Of a stretch of 64,000 nucleotides of DNA, positions 24,265 to 31,698 are shown piece by piece. The stretch is from Ensifer canadensis (GTDB lineage: Bacteria; Pseudomonadota; Alphaproteobacteria; Rhizobiales; Rhizobiaceae). The notes under the pieces are model-generated. The model made no database searches. It was not told the origin of the DNA and was given only the letters and a program-made list of their open reading frames with translations. How positions within the stretch are numbered: the stretch's first letter is position 1; each line of letters starts with the position of its first letter. Location: positions 3,090,501 through 3,154,500 of the forward strand of contig NZ_CP083370.1 of NCBI RefSeq assembly GCF_017488845.2, written 5' to 3'. Position numbers and translations under genes: made by a program.

Positions 24265-24744
24265 ATGGTAGTCTCTTCCAACATGAATGACCCTGTTCGC
24301 ACCCCTGCCGGCGACGCCTTCGCCCAGTTCGCCATCTCGGTGCTTCGCCTGGCCGGTCCGTTGACGGCGGCGGGCGACACGCTCGCCAAACCCTCGGGCC
24401 AGACCAGTGCGCGTTGGCAGGTGTTGGCGGCTGCAAGCCACGCACCGATGTCAGTTGCCGATGCCGCCCGCGCGCTTGGCCTTGCGCGACAGGGCGTACA
24501 GCGCATCGCCGACCTGCTCGAAGAAGAGGGCTTGATCGCCTATGGCGACAATCCGGCACACCAGCGGGCAAAGCTGATGGTACCGACGCCGCGCGGCGAG
24601 GAGGTGTTGGATGAAATCAAGGCCAGGCAGGCCGTCTGGGCGAATGCCGTTGGCGCGGAACTCGGAGAGGAGCAGTTGCAGCGAGCAACCGCATTGATCG
24701 GTGAAGCCATCGGCCTGCTGCGGGATCGCCAGGCGACGGGCTAG
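24265..24744 (+). CDS. MarR-family transcriptional regulator
   Basis: A 159-residue winged-helix regulator. The recognition region is MSVADAARALGLARQGVQRIADLLEEEGLIAY with the wing DNPAHQRAKLMVPTPRG. A start further in, ATG 24283 (MNDPVRTPAG), is also possible. The nearby triple operator suggests it represses itself and the divergent GFA gene. The ligand is unknown; MarR proteins usually respond to phenolics or oxidants. It is convergent with the second MarR gene. Confidence 0.87.
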   Translation: MVVSSNMNDPVRTPAGDAFAQFAISVLRLAGPLTAAGDTLAKPSGQTSARWQVLAAASHAPMSVADAARALGLARQGVQRIADLLEEEGLIAYGDNPAHQRAKLMVPTPRGEEVLDEIKARQAVWANAVGAELGEEQLQRATALIGEAIGLLRDRQATG

Positions 24745-24756
24745 AAGCAGGATCGA

Positions 24757-25203
24757 TCAGGCAAACTGCAGGAGATCGGAGCGCAGACGCTCCGGCCCGC
24801 CCTCACCGAGCCTCACGCCCACGATCGCGTGGGTCGCCTTCCAGATCGGGACAGCCCGTGCCAGCAGGCGCTCGCCCTCCGGCGTCAACCGCAGCCGACG
24901 CGACCGTCGGTCCTCTTCGTCAGCGAAAATCTCGACGAGCCTGCGCCGCTCCAGCGGCTTCAGCGCTGCCGTCAGCGTCGTGCGATCCATGGCAAGCAGC
25001 GACGCTACCGCGCCCATGTTCGGCGGCGCCGGACGATTGAGCGACATCAGCAGGGAAAACTGGCCGTTGGTAATGTCGAGCGGCCGCAAGGCATCGTCGA
25101 ACTGGCGGGCGATCGCACGGGCCGCGCGCTGGACATGCAGGCACAGGCAGGTGTCCTTCACGAACAATGTGGTCTCGAACGGAATGACGGGTACTTTTGA
25201 CAT
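24757..25203 (-). CDS. MarR-family transcriptional regulator
   Basis: A 148-residue MarR protein unlike its neighbour in sequence. The winged helix contains PNMGAVASLLAMDRTTLTAALKPLERRRLVEI and the wing DEEDRRSRRLRLTPEG. It has several N-terminal cysteines (KDTCLCLHVQRAAR), which might allow thiol-based sensing. It is divergent from the DUF899 gene, with a symmetrical GTTGATATCAAC operator between them, so it probably regulates DUF899 and itself. Confidence 0.88.
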   Translation of the reverse strand: MSKVPVIPFETTLFVKDTCLCLHVQRAARAIARQFDDALRPLDITNGQFSLLMSLNRPAPPNMGAVASLLAMDRTTLTAALKPLERRRLVEIFADEEDRRSRRLRLTPEGERLLARAVPIWKATHAIVGVRLGEGGPERLRSDLLQFA

Positions 25204-25205
25204 GA

Positions 25206-25237
25206 CTGATTAATGTTGATATCAACGTAATTAGTCA
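25206..25237. promoter_or_regulatory. palindromic operator between MarR and DUF899 genes
   Basis: The core GTTGATATCAAC (25215-25226) is a perfect 12-bp palindrome, and symmetry extends outward (GACT...AGTC, ATTA...TAAT) with one offset. It lies 11-23 bases from the MarR start. Confidence 0.7.
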
Positions 25238-25264
25238 AGTGCAACGTTGGAAGGAGGAGCGGGC

Positions 25265-25993
25265 ATGAGACAGGATCATGCAGTCGTATCGTCGCAGGAA
25301 TGGCTGAAAGCGCGAAAAGCGCTTCTGGATCTGGAAAAAGAACACACCCACCTCAGAGACAAGGTCAACGCGGCACGCCTCGCCTTGCCCTGGGTGAAGA
25401 TGGAAAAATCCTACGTCTTCGACACGCCTGATGGCCAGAAGTCCCTGGCCGAACTCTTCGACGGGCGCAGCCAGCTCGTCGTCTATCACTTCATGTTCGG
25501 CCCGACCTGGGAGGCCGGCTGCCCCGGCTGCTCGTTCCTCGTCGACCATTTCGACGGCATGCTGCCGCACCTCAATCACCACGACGTGACGTTGACCGCC
25601 GTCTCCAACGCGCCCCTCTCGAAGCTCGAAGCCTACAAGAAACGCATGGGCTGGCGTTTCCCCTGGGCTTCGGCCGAGGGCAACGGCTTCAACAGCGACT
25701 TTCACGTCGCCTTCACGCCGGCCGAACTCGCTCAGGGCAAGGTCGTCTACAACTTCACCGAGACGGAAAGTGCCAACGCACACGAGGAACTGCCCGGCCT
25801 CAGCGCCTTTCAGAAGACCGACGACGGCACCGTCTACCACACCTATTCCACCTATGCCCGCGGGCTTGAGGAAATGGTCGGCACGCTGATGCTTCTCGAC
25901 CGCGCGCCGAAGGGACGAAACGAGGAGGGCACACAGGGTTTCGTGCGCCGCCATGACGAATATGGCGATATGCCCAGACGCAAAGCCGGCTAA
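25265..25993 (+). CDS. DUF899 thioredoxin-like protein
   Basis: A 242-residue DUF899 family protein. ATG 25265 is chosen because AAGGAGG lies at the right distance; the upstream TTG at 25247 lies before the ribosome site. The family hallmark YHFMFGPTWEAGCPGCSFLVD gives a C86-P-G-C89 pair in a thioredoxin-like fold, suggesting a dithiol redox function. The short N-terminal helix (EWLKARKALLDLEKEHTHLRD) is also typical. It is controlled in all likelihood by the divergent MarR. No tested function is known to me. Confidence 0.87.
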   Translation: MRQDHAVVSSQEWLKARKALLDLEKEHTHLRDKVNAARLALPWVKMEKSYVFDTPDGQKSLAELFDGRSQLVVYHFMFGPTWEAGCPGCSFLVDHFDGMLPHLNHHDVTLTAVSNAPLSKLEAYKKRMGWRFPWASAEGNGFNSDFHVAFTPAELAQGKVVYNFTETESANAHEELPGLSAFQKTDDGTVYHTYSTYARGLEEMVGTLMLLDRAPKGRNEEGTQGFVRRHDEYGDMPRRKAG

Positions 25994-26116
25994 GCCTCCC
26001 GGCAACTGCGCCCGGAACGGAACCTTTCGGCACCGGGCGCGTTTCTTTTCGCTTGTATCTCTGATCCACTCGTATCTCTGATCGATTTTCACGCGTCCCG
26101 GGGAGAGGAAGCTTCG

Positions 26117-26509
26117 GTGAAGGCAGAACCGGAAGAAGCGCATCGCTGGCTCGAGCAACTGCTCGGCGATTGGCAGGTGCGCACATCCGGCGCGCCGGAA
26201 ACAGGCACCCCATGGACAGAGCATGTTCGCAGCCTTCAGGGGCTCTGGGCGGTCTGCGAAGGCCAGGGCACGATGCCAGACGGCAGCTTCGGCCAGACCT
26301 TGATGACACTTGGCTACAGCCCCGAAACCGGACGCTTCGCTGGAACCTGGGTCGGCTCGATGATGACCCACATGTGGATCTATGACGGCGAACTCGAACC
26401 TGACGGGCTGACGCTGTCGCTCTATTGCGATGGCCCGGACTTCGACGCTCCAGGAAGGAAGGCCAGGTATCGCGACGCCATAACCATGGCCAATCCCGGC
26501 GCCTGTTGA
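26117..26509 (+). CDS. DUF1579 domain protein, C-terminus lost by frameshift
   Basis: A 130-codon frame beginning GTG 26117 with GAGAGGAA upstream. It carries the DUF1579 pattern LLGDWQVRTSG, then GLWAVCEGQG and MTLGYSPETGRFAGTWVGSMMTHMW. The frame stops at 26509, but the expected family C-terminus continues in the -1 frame to 26577. Either a one-base loss has truncated the gene or there is a sequence error. Function of the family is unknown. Confidence 0.75.
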   Translation: MKAEPEEAHRWLEQLLGDWQVRTSGAPETGTPWTEHVRSLQGLWAVCEGQGTMPDGSFGQTLMTLGYSPETGRFAGTWVGSMMTHMWIYDGELEPDGLTLSLYCDGPDFDAPGRKARYRDAITMANPGAC

Positions 26510-26577
26510 CGGCCCATGTCAGGACGGTTGAGGGGGCCTGGAAGGAACTGATGACGGCGGAGTACAGCCGCCTCTGA
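26504..26577 (+). pseudogene. out-of-frame C-terminal tail of the DUF1579 gene
   Basis: In the -1 frame the DNA reads LLTAHVRTVEGAWKELM, then TAEYSRL and a TGA at 26575. This resembles the usual DUF1579 ending (LTAHV...W-x-x-x-M-x-A-x-Y-x-R). It has no start or ribosome site of its own. Confidence 0.7.
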
Positions 26578-26656
26578 CGGGGATTTAAAACACATCGCTT
26601 GGCCTCGCCGGCCTCGTTCGGCGCCGGCTTCCAACATCGCAACCGGAGGACATAAG

Positions 26657-27427
26657 ATGGCAGGCCATCACGGCAAATTCGTCTGGTACGAACTGATGAC
26701 GACGGACACCAAGGCGGCAGAAACCTTCTACAAGGACGTCGTGGGGTGGGACGCCCGCGACGCCGGCATGCCCGGCGTCAGCTATACCCTGTTTACGAAA
26801 GGTGAGCGGCAAGTCGCGGGCCTGATGACCATGCCCGAAGGCGCGCTCGAGATGAACGTGCCCCCCGCATGGCTCGGCTATATCGGTGTCGAAGATGTCG
26901 ATGCGGCGGCGGCAACGGTTGCTGCCAAGGGCGGCAAGATCCACCGTGCGCCCGACGACATCCCCGGCATCGGCCGCTTCGCCATCGCCACCGACCCGCA
27001 TGGCGCGGTTTTCGCCCTGTTTACCGGCATCGGCGACCCGCCGCCCGCCGTTGACCCAATGATGCCGGGCCAGATCGGCTGGCATGAACTGATGTCCGGC
27101 GACCTCGACACGGCCTTCCCCTTCTATGCCGAGGTCTTCGGCTGGACCAAGGATCACGCCATGGATATGGGGGAAATGGGCACCTATCAGATCTTTGCAA
27201 TCGACGGCGTGCAGGCCGGGGGCATGATGACCAAGCCGAAGGACATCCCGTCCCCCTATTGGCTCTATTACATCAACGTCGCAGCGCTCGACACGGCCAT
27301 AGAGCGTATCAAATCCGGTGGTGGCAAGATCGTCCTTGAGCCCTTGGAAGTACCGGGCGGAGCCTGGATCATCCAGGCGCTCGACCCGCAAGGCGCACTC
27401 TTCGCTCTTGCCGGCCAGAGAGGCTGA
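26657..27427 (+). CDS. VOC-family protein with two glyoxalase-like domains
   Basis: A 256-residue protein made of two vicinal-oxygen-chelate domains, roughly residues 5-125 and 133-253. Each begins with a strand such as GKFVWYELMTTDTKAAETFYKD or GQIGWHELMSGDLDTAFPFY and ends with DPHGAVFALF or DPQGALFALA. Two-domain members resemble the 27-kDa antigen/hydroxylase-like group; the metal site and substrate are uncertain. GGAGGACATAAG precedes the ATG. It may be co-expressed with the DUF1579 gene. Confidence 0.87.
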   Translation: MAGHHGKFVWYELMTTDTKAAETFYKDVVGWDARDAGMPGVSYTLFTKGERQVAGLMTMPEGALEMNVPPAWLGYIGVEDVDAAAATVAAKGGKIHRAPDDIPGIGRFAIATDPHGAVFALFTGIGDPPPAVDPMMPGQIGWHELMSGDLDTAFPFYAEVFGWTKDHAMDMGEMGTYQIFAIDGVQAGGMMTKPKDIPSPYWLYYINVAALDTAIERIKSGGGKIVLEPLEVPGGAWIIQALDPQGALFALAGQRG

Positions 27428-27614
27428 ACGCAATCGCGATCGAAACGGACCTGCCTGACGTCCATCGATGGGCTCCAGGCAGGCCGATGATCACCGCTCA
27501 TCTGGCAGGCGCCCTGCAATCGGCGCCCGGCGTGCGCCGCACGCATCCCTCAGTTGCGGTTTAACCCATGGTATTTTAGGGTATTTCAGGGATATTTAAC
27601 ACCTTATGCGATAG

Positions 27615-27629
27615 TACATGCGGCATGTA
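27615..27629. promoter_or_regulatory. 15-bp perfect palindrome upstream of diguanylate cyclase
   Basis: TACATGC and GCATGTA flank a single G. It lies about 95 bases before the start codon in an AT-richer stretch, consistent with a regulator site. Confidence 0.45.
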
Positions 27630-27657
27630 TCACTGATCGCGGAAAGCATTCCTTCTC

Positions 27658-27677
27658 CGCGACAAGAAATTGTCGCG
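27658..27677 (+). promoter_or_regulatory. GNRA-tetraloop hairpin in the diguanylate cyclase leader
   Basis: CGCGACAA pairs perfectly with TTGTCGCG around the loop GAAA, a stable GNRA tetraloop. There is no T-run, and it lies 46 bases before ATG 27724, so it may be a structured 5' leader element. Confidence 0.45.
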
Positions 27678-27723
27678 ACTCCGGCACGATAGCCGGTAGC
27701 ATTGGTGGACCAACTTCGCGCAA

Positions 27724-29484
27724 ATGACCAATCACACCAACAATGAGCTCCAGCGCGGCGAGAACGGTCGCAACCTTCGCTCAGCGAAGATGCTGCGCCG
27801 CAAACTGCAGTGGCTGATCGCCATCGTGGTCGCCTGTACGGGTGTGCTTGCCACCGAAATCATCGCCGCGTCCTATTCCGACTTCGTTGTTGCTCGACGC
27901 AACCTTGCGGAAGTCATCGCGTTCTGTCGTGTTCTGAACACGGCAACCTATCTCTCGGCCGAGCGTGGGCCGTCGAATGGGGTGATGGGCATCGGCGTCG
28001 GCCCGGGTTCTCCGGTTCAGGCGCGCCTTGTCGAGTTTCGGGCGCGCAGCGACGCAGCCCTTGCCGAGATCGTCGCCGGCGCGACCGATGGCAGCCGGTC
28101 GGAGCCGGCGACGGCACTTTCTCCCATTCTTGCCGAAGTCCAGCGTCGCCTTCAGCTCGGCCGTGCCGAGATCGATCGCATCGCCGCCCTGCCGCCGGAA
28201 CGCCGCGACCTCAAGGAAATCCAGATGGCGATCGAAGGCATGTTTGCGGTGATCGACGCAATGCGCCCCGCCTTCGACTGGAACATCCAGCGCTTGACCA
28301 ACACCGATCCTGATCTGGCGGGCATCGCCATCGCCGCCCATATGCTCGCCAATCTGCGCGAGGATGGCGGTCGGCTCGCGTCCCAGGTCATGGCTCCGGT
28401 CGCGGTCGGAAGACCGCTGGAAGCCAAGAACATCGCCGACAGCGAGCGAACCCGCGGTCGCCTGCAGGAAATCTGGTCCGTCGTCGGCAAGCCGGGCGCA
28501 TTGCCCGGGCTGAAGCCGAAGAACATCGCCGATATCGCTGCGATCGAGCACCAGTTCTTCGGCGAAGGTTTTGCCATCGTCGACAGCGTCGTTTCGGTCG
28601 GCAGGCATACCGGGCATTACCCGATGACAGCGGAGCAATTCACCGACCGCTACGTTCCGAAGATGAAGCCACTCGAGATCCTTCGCCGCGATTTCATGGA
28701 TGCCACGGTCGAGAGGCTCGCCAGCAGCAAGACGCAGGCTTCGGTCAAGCTGGCGATCGCCACCACCGCAACCTTCGCCCTGTTCATCGTTCTTCTCGTT
28801 CTCATGCGCCGCGCGCGATCGCTGGTCTTCGAGCCGCTGTTGCTTGCGCGCCACAGCATCATCGAGCTTGCCCATGACCGCCCGATCGCCCGATTGAGCG
28901 GCAAGGGCGGCGAAGGCGAAATGGGACGGCTGTTCGATGCGATCGACGTGCTGCGTCAGAGGCTCGACGAGCGCACGCTCCTGATGAAGCACCTCGAACG
29001 CCAGGCCGAGACCGACGAACTGACCGGTCTGCTCAACCGTCGCGCGCTGGAACTCATCGGCGGCGCCGAGGATGCGGCGGGTAACGACAAGAACGCCTGC
29101 CTGATCCTCATGGACATCGATCACTTCAAGCAGATCAACGACACCCACGGCCATCTTGTCGGCGACATCGTGCTGAAGGAAACCGCCCGCATCATCCGCT
29201 ATTCCGTGCGCTCGTCCGATCTCGTCGCGCGTTTCGGCGGCGAGGAATTCGCCGTCATTACCCCAGGCGACGATCTCGAGGCAGCGCGCGCCCTTGCCGA
29301 ACGCATCAGGTCCAATCTTGCGCGCGCGCCAATCACCTTTGCCGACGGCAAGGAGCTGAACGTCACCGCAAGCTTCGGCGTCGCCGGGGCCGACGCCAAT
29401 CCGGGCTGGAAAGGCCTGATCGAAAGCGCCGACACCGAGCTCTACCGCGCGAAATCCGAAGGACGCAATCGCGTCTGCGGCTGA
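27724..29484 (+). CDS. membrane-bound diguanylate cyclase (GGDEF)
   Basis: A 586-residue inner-membrane protein. One transmembrane helix lies near residues 29-48 and a second near 343-360, enclosing a periplasmic sensor region of about 290 residues. A linker of the HAMP type follows, then a GGDEF domain from about residue 418 to the end. The active site reads RFGGEEF (505-509), competent for c-di-GMP synthesis, and an allosteric I-site RSSD (496-499) stands five residues upstream, so product inhibition is expected. No EAL domain is present. The sensed signal is unknown. It is convergent with the LysR gene. Confidence 0.92.
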   Translation: MTNHTNNELQRGENGRNLRSAKMLRRKLQWLIAIVVACTGVLATEIIAASYSDFVVARRNLAEVIAFCRVLNTATYLSAERGPSNGVMGIGVGPGSPVQARLVEFRARSDAALAEIVAGATDGSRSEPATALSPILAEVQRRLQLGRAEIDRIAALPPERRDLKEIQMAIEGMFAVIDAMRPAFDWNIQRLTNTDPDLAGIAIAAHMLANLREDGGRLASQVMAPVAVGRPLEAKNIADSERTRGRLQEIWSVVGKPGALPGLKPKNIADIAAIEHQFFGEGFAIVDSVVSVGRHTGHYPMTAEQFTDRYVPKMKPLEILRRDFMDATVERLASSKTQASVKLAIATTATFALFIVLLVLMRRARSLVFEPLLLARHSIIELAHDRPIARLSGKGGEGEMGRLFDAIDVLRQRLDERTLLMKHLERQAETDELTGLLNRRALELIGGAEDAAGNDKNACLILMDIDHFKQINDTHGHLVGDIVLKETARIIRYSVRSSDLVARFGGEEFAVITPGDDLEAARALAERIRSNLARAPITFADGKELNVTASFGVAGADANPGWKGLIESADTELYRAKSEGRNRVCG

Positions 29485-29512
29485 CCCGACAGCCGGACAC
29501 CCCGTCTCCTCG

Positions 29513-30421
29513 TCACCCGGACAACCGTGCTCGCGCTGCCAGAAAATCGAGCATCACCCTGACGCGGGACGGAAGCGCCCCGCCCTGGCCCTGAAACACG
29601 GCGTGAAAGGTCTCGCGGTCCCCCGGATTGAGATGCTCGACCAGCGGCACCAGCCGGCCGGCATCGATGTCATCCCTAACGGTAAAGGTCGCCATCCGTG
29701 CCAGTCCAACGCCGGCAAGCACCAGCCGGCGCAACCCCTCCCCGTCGCTCACGCGCAGCTTCTCGCTCGGCGGCAGCAATATCGCTTCGCCATTGGACAA
29801 TAGCGGCCAGCCGTCGACGGACCTGATATAGCTGAGGCTTAGGCGATTGTGCGCCATCAGCGCGTCAAGGCTCTCGGGCCTGCCGCAGCGCTCGAGATAG
29901 GACGGCGCCCCAACGATGGTCATCGACGTGCTGCCGAGCTTGCGTGCAATCAGCCTCGAGGCTTTGAGCGGACCGGCGCGGATTGCGATGTCGACGCGCT
30001 CCGCCATGAGGTCGACGACGGCATCGGTCTGGATGATGTCAACCGAAAGCTCCGGATAGGCGCTCAGAAATTCCGGCAGCAGCGGCATCAGCACATGCGT
30101 GGCAAACGATGCGCTGGCGTTGAGACGAACGCGGCCCGCCGGTGCATCGCCAGCAGCCGCCTGTCTCTCCGCGTCATCGATATCGGCGAGAATGCGGGCC
30201 GCTCGCTCGTGGAAGGCGCAGCCCTCCGGCGTCAATTGCAGTTGCCGCGTCGACCGGTTGATCAGCCGAACGCCGAGCCTTTCTTCCAGCCGCTGCACCA
30301 GCTTGCTCACCGCCGATGGCGTCATGCAGCATTCGCGTGCCGCCGCCGAGAAGCCGCCGAGCTCGACAGCCCTGACGAAGACGGCCATTTCGCCGGATCG
30401 GTTGATCGAATTTCGCGACAT
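29513..30421 (-). CDS. LysR-family transcriptional regulator
   Basis: A 302-residue LysR protein. The helix-turn-helix includes ELGGFSAAARECCMTPSAVSKLVQRLEERLG. The C-terminal domain resembles the CrgA/YafC-like subgroup that often controls an adjacent oxidoreductase. It is divergent from the aldo/keto reductase gene. A TGTGA-N7-TCACA dyad overlaps its start codon and could be its own binding site. Confidence 0.9.
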   Translation of the reverse strand: MSRNSINRSGEMAVFVRAVELGGFSAAARECCMTPSAVSKLVQRLEERLGVRLINRSTRQLQLTPEGCAFHERAARILADIDDAERQAAAGDAPAGRVRLNASASFATHVLMPLLPEFLSAYPELSVDIIQTDAVVDLMAERVDIAIRAGPLKASRLIARKLGSTSMTIVGAPSYLERCGRPESLDALMAHNRLSLSYIRSVDGWPLLSNGEAILLPPSEKLRVSDGEGLRRLVLAGVGLARMATFTVRDDIDAGRLVPLVEHLNPGDRETFHAVFQGQGGALPSRVRVMLDFLAARARLSG

Positions 30422-30437
30422 GTGACTTCAACTCACA
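30421..30437. promoter_or_regulatory. candidate LysR binding site
   Basis: TGTGA (30421-30425), seven bases, TCACA (30433-30437). The site overlaps the LysR start codon in the divergent gap with the aldo/keto reductase gene. Confidence 0.4.
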
Positions 30438-30528
30438 AATGATGTTCCTGCAGACGGTCTACCTCTCAAATGCCAGAGACACCACCTTCCTCCTGCCAAT
30501 GCAGGCACGAACGCAACGAGGAGTTAGA

Positions 30529-31566
30529 ATGATGGAATACAGACGGCTTGGCTCATCAGGATTGAAGGTTCCAGCGCTCAGTTTCGGCGCCGGCACCTTC
30601 GGCGGCAAGGGCCCGCTTTTCAGCGCCTGGGGCAACAGCGACAATGCCGAGGCACGCCGTCTTGTCGACATCTGCATCGAGGCCGGCGTCAATCTTTTCG
30701 ACACGGCAGACGTCTATTCCGACGGTGCCTCCGAAGAGGTGCTCGGCGCAGCCATCAAGGGACGGCGCAACGACGTGCTGATCTCCACCAAGATGTCACT
30801 GCCGATGGGCGACGGTCCGAACGATGCCGGTTCGTCGCGCTCGCGGTTGATCAAGGGGATCGACGATGCCCTGCGCCGCCTCGGCACCGACACCATCGAC
30901 CTGATGCAATTGCACGCCTTCGATGCCGGCACGCCGGTCGAAGAGGTGCTTTCGACGCTCGATACCTTGGTGCGCGCCGGCAAGCTGCGCTACGTCGGCG
31001 TTTCCAATTTCGCCGGGTGGCAGCTTATGAAGTCGCTCGCCGCGGCGGAAAAACAAGGATATCCGCGCTACGTCGCCCATCAGGTCTATTACTCGCTGGT
31101 CGGACGCGACTATGAATGGGAACTGATGCCGCTTGGGCTCGACCAGGGCGTCGGCGCACTCGTCTGGAGCCCGCTCGGTTGGGGCCGCCTGACCGGCAAG
31201 ATCAGACGTGGCCAGCCCTGGCCGGAAGGAAGCCGCCTGCACGATACCGCCTCCTTCGGCCCGCCGGTCGATGACGACAAGCTCTACGATATCGTCGACG
31301 TGCTCGACGAGCTGGCGGCTGAGACCGGCAAGACCATCCCGCAGATCGCCATCAACTGGCTGCTGCAGCGCCCGACGGTGTCGAGCGTCATCATCGGCGC
31401 CCGCAATGAAGAGCAGTTGCGCCAGAACCTGGGTGCCGTCGGCTGGTCGCTGACACCTGACCAGATTGCACGGCTCGACAAGGCCAGTCAGAAGACGCCC
31501 ACCTACCCGCACTTCCCCTATCACCTCCAGGAAGGCTTCGCCCGCCTGAACCCGCCGGCAGTGTGA
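30529..31566 (+). CDS. aldo/keto reductase
   Basis: A 345-residue NADPH-dependent aldo/keto reductase of the Kv-beta/YdjG-like branch. The catalytic tetrad is complete: D58 (LFDTADVYS), Y63, K88 (ISTKMS) and H129 (QLHAF). The NADP region is IIGARNEEQLRQNL near the C-terminus. GAGGAG lies 5 bases before ATG 30529 (8 before ATG 30532, an equal alternative); the extension to 30439 lacks a ribosome site. The substrate is unknown. Regulation by the divergent LysR is likely. Confidence 0.9.
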   Translation: MMEYRRLGSSGLKVPALSFGAGTFGGKGPLFSAWGNSDNAEARRLVDICIEAGVNLFDTADVYSDGASEEVLGAAIKGRRNDVLISTKMSLPMGDGPNDAGSSRSRLIKGIDDALRRLGTDTIDLMQLHAFDAGTPVEEVLSTLDTLVRAGKLRYVGVSNFAGWQLMKSLAAAEKQGYPRYVAHQVYYSLVGRDYEWELMPLGLDQGVGALVWSPLGWGRLTGKIRRGQPWPEGSRLHDTASFGPPVDDDKLYDIVDVLDELAAETGKTIPQIAINWLLQRPTVSSVIIGARNEEQLRQNLGAVGWSLTPDQIARLDKASQKTPTYPHFPYHLQEGFARLNPPAV

Positions 31567-31698
31567 ACGCCTCCGCCCGCCGATCGACGCGCCGGAGAAA
31601 TCCGGCGCTGTCTTTCGCGCTTGCTTTCTCCCTTCGCATTGCACAAACTTCCTTTGAATGGCGGCGCTAGACTTGCCATCAAGGGGACAAAATCCGGT

